Assembly (NCBI GenBank): GCA_030740295.1
Contig: JASLXP010001011.1
Location: forward strand, 1-8,104
DNA length: 8,104 nt
Source: Planctomycetota bacterium
GTDB taxonomy: Bacteria; Planctomycetota; PUPC01; JACPCR01
Direction: 5' to 3'
In this document: piece by piece, positions 5,668-8,104 of the stretch
How the letters are laid out: every line of letters starts with the position of its first letter
Numbering within the stretch: position 1 is the stretch's first letter
The notes under the pieces: generated by a model
Seen by the model: only the letters and a program-made list of their open reading frames with translations
Database searches by the model: none
What the model was told of the DNA's origin: nothing
Made by a program: the position numbers and the translations under genes

Positions 5668-7110
5668 CTAACGTTCCTTCGACGACAATCTGATACGCGT
5701 GTAAGGGGACGAAGAGTAGGTCGCGTATTCTCTTTCTCGATAACGGACTCTCTTGCGATGGTTGCTGAAGATGTCGATGGTTGATGCGTCTGCCTTCAGC
5801 GTGATCTCAGCAGTCCAGGAGTTGCTTGCCTTGTCGTGCTTCATCTCTGCCCAGTTCTCGTCAGGAATCAGTTTGCTCAGGTAGCCTGGGCTGCCGTCCA
5901 TGGGCCGGTCGTACATCCACCAGATGCGTCCACTCTCATCACCTGAGCCGGGAGGGAAAGTGACGGTCACATGCAGCACTCCGTCTTTTACGTTGCTTTT
6001 GATGGTGGGCGATGGCAGCAGCGGTTCGATCTCCTTCGGGAAAAAGTGTCTCAACAGAAAGGCCGCTTTATTCTGCTGATCCCGTTCAATTTTCGAGTGA
6101 GGTTCTCTCTTGCCGTGTCCGGTGTTCGCGCCGAGGTAGATGGGAATGGTTGGATGACGTGCCCCGCCCCACGCCAGGTCGAAGGCGACGAAGTCATGAG
6201 TGCCCGGATGGAACAGCATGTCAACTTTGCGGGAGCGGAGAGCTTCCAGGTTTCGCGAAACAAACACGCCATCCGAGACGCGTTCGGCAAATGCCTGCAG
6301 TTCCTTCCAGGTGCGGCCGGCGGCAAGGGCATCACGATTGAAAATCGGGCCGAAGTGACCACCAAGAAAGCGGTGTCTCATCTCCCCGGCAAAGGCTTCG
6401 AGTTCATCCCACGCTTTGCGGTCGCACATCCGAAGGGGGGAATCCCAGATAGGAGAGACCGACGCGAACACGGCGGTCATACGTTCGTCATGAATGATCG
6501 CCATCGAGGGCGTCGCGCCATTCTTAGAACCACCTGACATTGCTACCTTGCCATGCTGGAAGTAATCCTCTTCTGCGTAGGCCGCCGTGACAGCGCGCAT
6601 CATCGTCGCCGGCCAGGCCCAATACTGAATTTTGTCGTGCGGATTGAGCGACTTGAGAAAGCGCGTTTCAGATTCGCGGCCGAGGGCGACAAGCCCGGAC
6701 TGCTGCAGTACCTGGACAACGGTGTAAACAAGTCCGACGCCTCCCCGAATCAGTTCTTGTTCGAGCGGAGGGGGTCTTATATCCCGCTCCAAACGCCGGG
6801 GATGATTTCCGCCCGTCAGGCGGAAGCCTTTGGCTTTGCGAACCACGGGCACGACCATCCGCACGGGCATCCGATACTCACGCCCGGGCCATATCTCGCC
6901 GACCTTAATCGTGACAAGTTTCTGCCGGGTCGGAACTGGCCCATTCACGCGATGCCAATCCTGAAGCACTTTGACCTCAAGTGTCGTTGCATCGCGGATC
7001 GAGGACATATCGAAAAGTGGTGTTCTCTCTTCCTCGGCAGTCGAAGATGGATTTCCCAGAAAGATCAAGCTACATGTGGTCAGACCGATAAGAGATGAAC
7101 GATTTTTCAT
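5668..7110 (-). CDS. Exported alpha/beta hydrolase, PhoPQ-activated (PqaA)-like
   Basis: 480 residues from the ATG at 7110, which begins MKNRSSLIGL and gives a normal signal peptide with likely cleavage after Ser-Thr-Ala (about residue 25). A TTG at 7137 would add nine residues before it. The nucleophile elbow is GGSKNG with Ser195, close to the GxSKRG of PhoPQ-activated pathogenicity-related proteins. Like that family, it is preceded by a Trp-containing segment (QYWAWPATMMRAV, about 162-174). The predicted acid is Asp306 in PGTHDFVAFD and the His is His332 in NTGHGK, spaced as in that family. Residues about 370-475 form a beta-rich C-terminal domain. The reaction is probably ester or peptide hydrolysis in the periplasm or outside the cell; the substrate is unknown. 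The gene is divergent from the outer-membrane protein gene and convergent with the glycoside hydrolase. The fold assignment is fairly secure, the subfamily less so. Confidence 0.75.
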   Translation of the reverse strand: MKNRSSLIGLTTCSLIFLGNPSSTAEEERTPLFDMSSIRDATTLEVKVLQDWHRVNGPVPTRQKLVTIKVGEIWPGREYRMPVRMVVPVVRKAKGFRLTGGNHPRRLERDIRPPPLEQELIRGGVGLVYTVVQVLQQSGLVALGRESETRFLKSLNPHDKIQYWAWPATMMRAVTAAYAEEDYFQHGKVAMSGGSKNGATPSMAIIHDERMTAVFASVSPIWDSPLRMCDRKAWDELEAFAGEMRHRFLGGHFGPIFNRDALAAGRTWKELQAFAERVSDGVFVSRNLEALRSRKVDMLFHPGTHDFVAFDLAWGGARHPTIPIYLGANTGHGKREPHSKIERDQQNKAAFLLRHFFPKEIEPLLPSPTIKSNVKDGVLHVTVTFPPGSGDESGRIWWMYDRPMDGSPGYLSKLIPDENWAEMKHDKASNSWTAEITLKADASTIDIFSNHRKRVRYREREYATYSSSPYTRIRLSSKER

Positions 7111-7320
7111 GATTAGCTCGTATTGGCTGGACAGCAATCGTAGCGACAGGCCACCAGGGCTGCTTGTCGTCTACGGCGTCAAGAGATGGACAGGACCCGC
7201 TCGACGACTTGCCACCAGATGAGAAAAAGGACTTTCCTCGAAGCTCTGTTTTCGCGATGATGCTGGCAACCCGCATTCGACGGGCCGAGCACCATTTATC
7301 TTTCAGAAGGAGAGGCAGAA
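7111..7320. other. Divergent intergenic region between hydrolase and outer-membrane protein genes
   Basis: This 210-bp spacer must carry start signals for both flanking genes. The only clear element is the Shine-Dalgarno sequence at 7307-7312. On the minus strand a TTGACG hexamer (complement of 7183-7188) resembles a -35, but no matching -10 is found at 16-18 bp. No convincing hairpin or operator was seen, and no small gene is supported. Confidence 0.45.
7307..7312 (+). promoter_or_regulatory. Strong Shine-Dalgarno sequence
   Basis: aaggag lies 8 nt before the ATG at 7321, the best ribosome binding site in the window. It fixes the start of the outer-membrane protein gene. The two minus-strand starts lack comparable sites, so this gene may be translated more efficiently. 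Confidence 0.75.
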
Positions 7321-8022
7321 ATGAGATTGTCCAGATTTGCCGGGCTGTCGGCACTCATTGTGATTGTTTTTACTTTGACTGAGCTCTGCGCGCAGCCGTG
7401 GCTGGCCGTGGGCACGCGTGAGCGGGGCATGGGTTCGGCCGGAGTGGCCGTGGCCTCGGGAGGATCGGCGCTCTATTGGAATCCGGCCAATCTGGCGCGG
7501 GATTCGGACAACCTTTTCAATATCAGATTCAAGACAACGTCGTGGGATAACACCGTTTTTGTCGATGCGGAGGCGCGGGGAAACATCGTCCGGACGTTCG
7601 ACCAGCTTCTCAGTATTTTCAATGACGACATCGCTGGATTGCAGGCCTCCTTTGACACCGCTAGTGCGAATGCCAGCCAGGTGCAGAGCGTCTTTAATGC
7701 GGTCGGCCTCATCGGGGATCTCGGGTCAACTGGAGAAGGGCTGGTCGGGGATGTCGGAGGGGCTTCGGTTATCAAGATGGGTAACTTCGCGATTTCGTAT
7801 CGCCTGCTGGGGCATGTGGCTGCAACCATGAGTATTAATCTGGTGGATTCCGCGCTTTCGTCGGCGGGGGCCGGGGCCCTGCAGACGATTGGTGACGCGC
7901 TCATTGCAGAGGTCGGTACTCAAGTGCCGACTGAGGATTTTGCGGCCACCGATATCGTTGCTGCCCTCGAGGCCATCGGTGTCGGTAATACGCAGGCTAC
8001 TGCCCTTGCGTTTCAGGGTTAA
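7321..8022 (+). CDS. TraF-like/FadL-like outer-membrane protein, N-terminal part ended by an in-frame TAA
   Basis: 233 residues up to TAA at 8020-8022. A clear signal peptide (MRLSRF, then a hydrophobic core ending ELCA) is probably cleaved before Gln25. The mature start reads LAVGTRERGMGSAGVAVASGGSALYWNPANLA. This is the glycine-rich opening with a conserved NPA typical of FadL/PorV-type and TraF_2-type ('conjugal transfer TraF') beta-barrel proteins. A strand-like stretch (NLFNIRFKTTSW) and long Ala/Ser/Val-rich helical segments follow. The product stops inside such a segment and lacks the many later strands and the aromatic C-terminus expected of an outer-membrane barrel. The same frame reads on past the stop to the window edge (8023-8104). 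It is therefore probably an interrupted gene (pseudogene, recent nonsense mutation or sequence error). The TraF-like label does not imply conjugation; no transfer genes are nearby. Confidence 0.65.
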   Translation: MRLSRFAGLSALIVIVFTLTELCAQPWLAVGTRERGMGSAGVAVASGGSALYWNPANLARDSDNLFNIRFKTTSWDNTVFVDAEARGNIVRTFDQLLSIFNDDIAGLQASFDTASANASQVQSVFNAVGLIGDLGSTGEGLVGDVGGASVIKMGNFAISYRLLGHVAATMSINLVDSALSSAGAGALQTIGDALIAEVGTQVPTEDFAATDIVAALEAIGVGNTQATALAFQG

Positions 8023-8104
8023 GTGGCGCTTGGATTAAAAATCAACGACCCGGTAGTTCAGTCCACCATAAACTCTGTAATTGCAGCTTCTCAGGCTGCC
8101 ACCA
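8023..8104 (+). pseudogene. In-frame continuation of the outer-membrane protein after the TAA
   Basis: After the stop, the same frame gives 27 open codons to the window end, reading VALGLKINDPVVQ and then an Ala/Ser/Val/Ile-rich stretch. This resembles the helical segment just before the stop (ATDIVAALEAIGVGNTQ). No Shine-Dalgarno sequence precedes the GTG at 8023, so a new start there is unlikely. It probably represents the rest of the same gene. An open run of 27 codons could occur by chance, so the case rests on composition and on the missing barrel. Confidence 0.5.

Noticed and set aside
7111..7137. Upstream TTG start for the alpha/beta hydrolase
   Set aside because: Nine extra residues before a canonical MKNR signal peptide start; the ATG at 7110 is simpler.
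7321..8104. Evidence for a conjugative or mobile element because of TraF-like similarity
   Set aside because: No relaxase, pilus or coupling genes are in the window, and the similarity reflects a general outer-membrane barrel N-terminus.

Overview
This window looks like chromosomal DNA from a Planctomycetota bacterium, or a close PVC relative. The reasons are a sulfatase with the C-terminal extensions usual in planctomycete sulfatases, large secreted carbohydrate-active and alpha/beta-hydrolase proteins with N-terminal export signals, fairly GC-rich coding DNA, single-gene transcription units and elaborate hairpin repeats between genes. This is inferred from protein style; no rRNA or marker gene is present.

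Layout: (1) 3-305 (+) is the C-terminal end of a carbon-nitrogen hydrolase (nitrilase superfamily). (2) 306-579 is a convergent gap holding a small hairpin and a 125-bp MITE-like nested inverted repeat (422-546). (3) 580-2928 (-) is an exported formylglycine-type sulfatase fused to an extra beta-sandwich domain. (4) 2929-3164 is a divergent gap with a strong hairpin. (5) 3165-5579 (+) is a putative lipoprotein glycoside hydrolase resembling GH5/clan A. (6) 5668-7110 (-) is an exported alpha/beta hydrolase resembling the PhoPQ-activated (PqaA) family. (7) 7111-7320 is a second divergent gap. (8) From 7321 (+) runs a TraF-like/FadL-like outer-membrane protein gene, cut by an in-frame TAA at 8020-8022 although the same frame stays open to the window end.

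The five genes alternate strictly in strand (+ - + - +), so no two can share an operon here. The sulfatase, glycoside hydrolase and hydrolase all carry export signals and could act together on a sulfated and/or esterified polysaccharide. Sharing a divergent intergenic region makes the sulfatase and glycoside hydrolase the best-supported functional pair. That is inference; no SusC/D-like transporter or regulator is visible.

The most unusual items are the nested palindrome with compensated base changes at 422-546, the interrupted outer-membrane protein gene, and the sulfatase fusion. I found no CRISPR array, tRNA, rRNA, transposase or phage gene.
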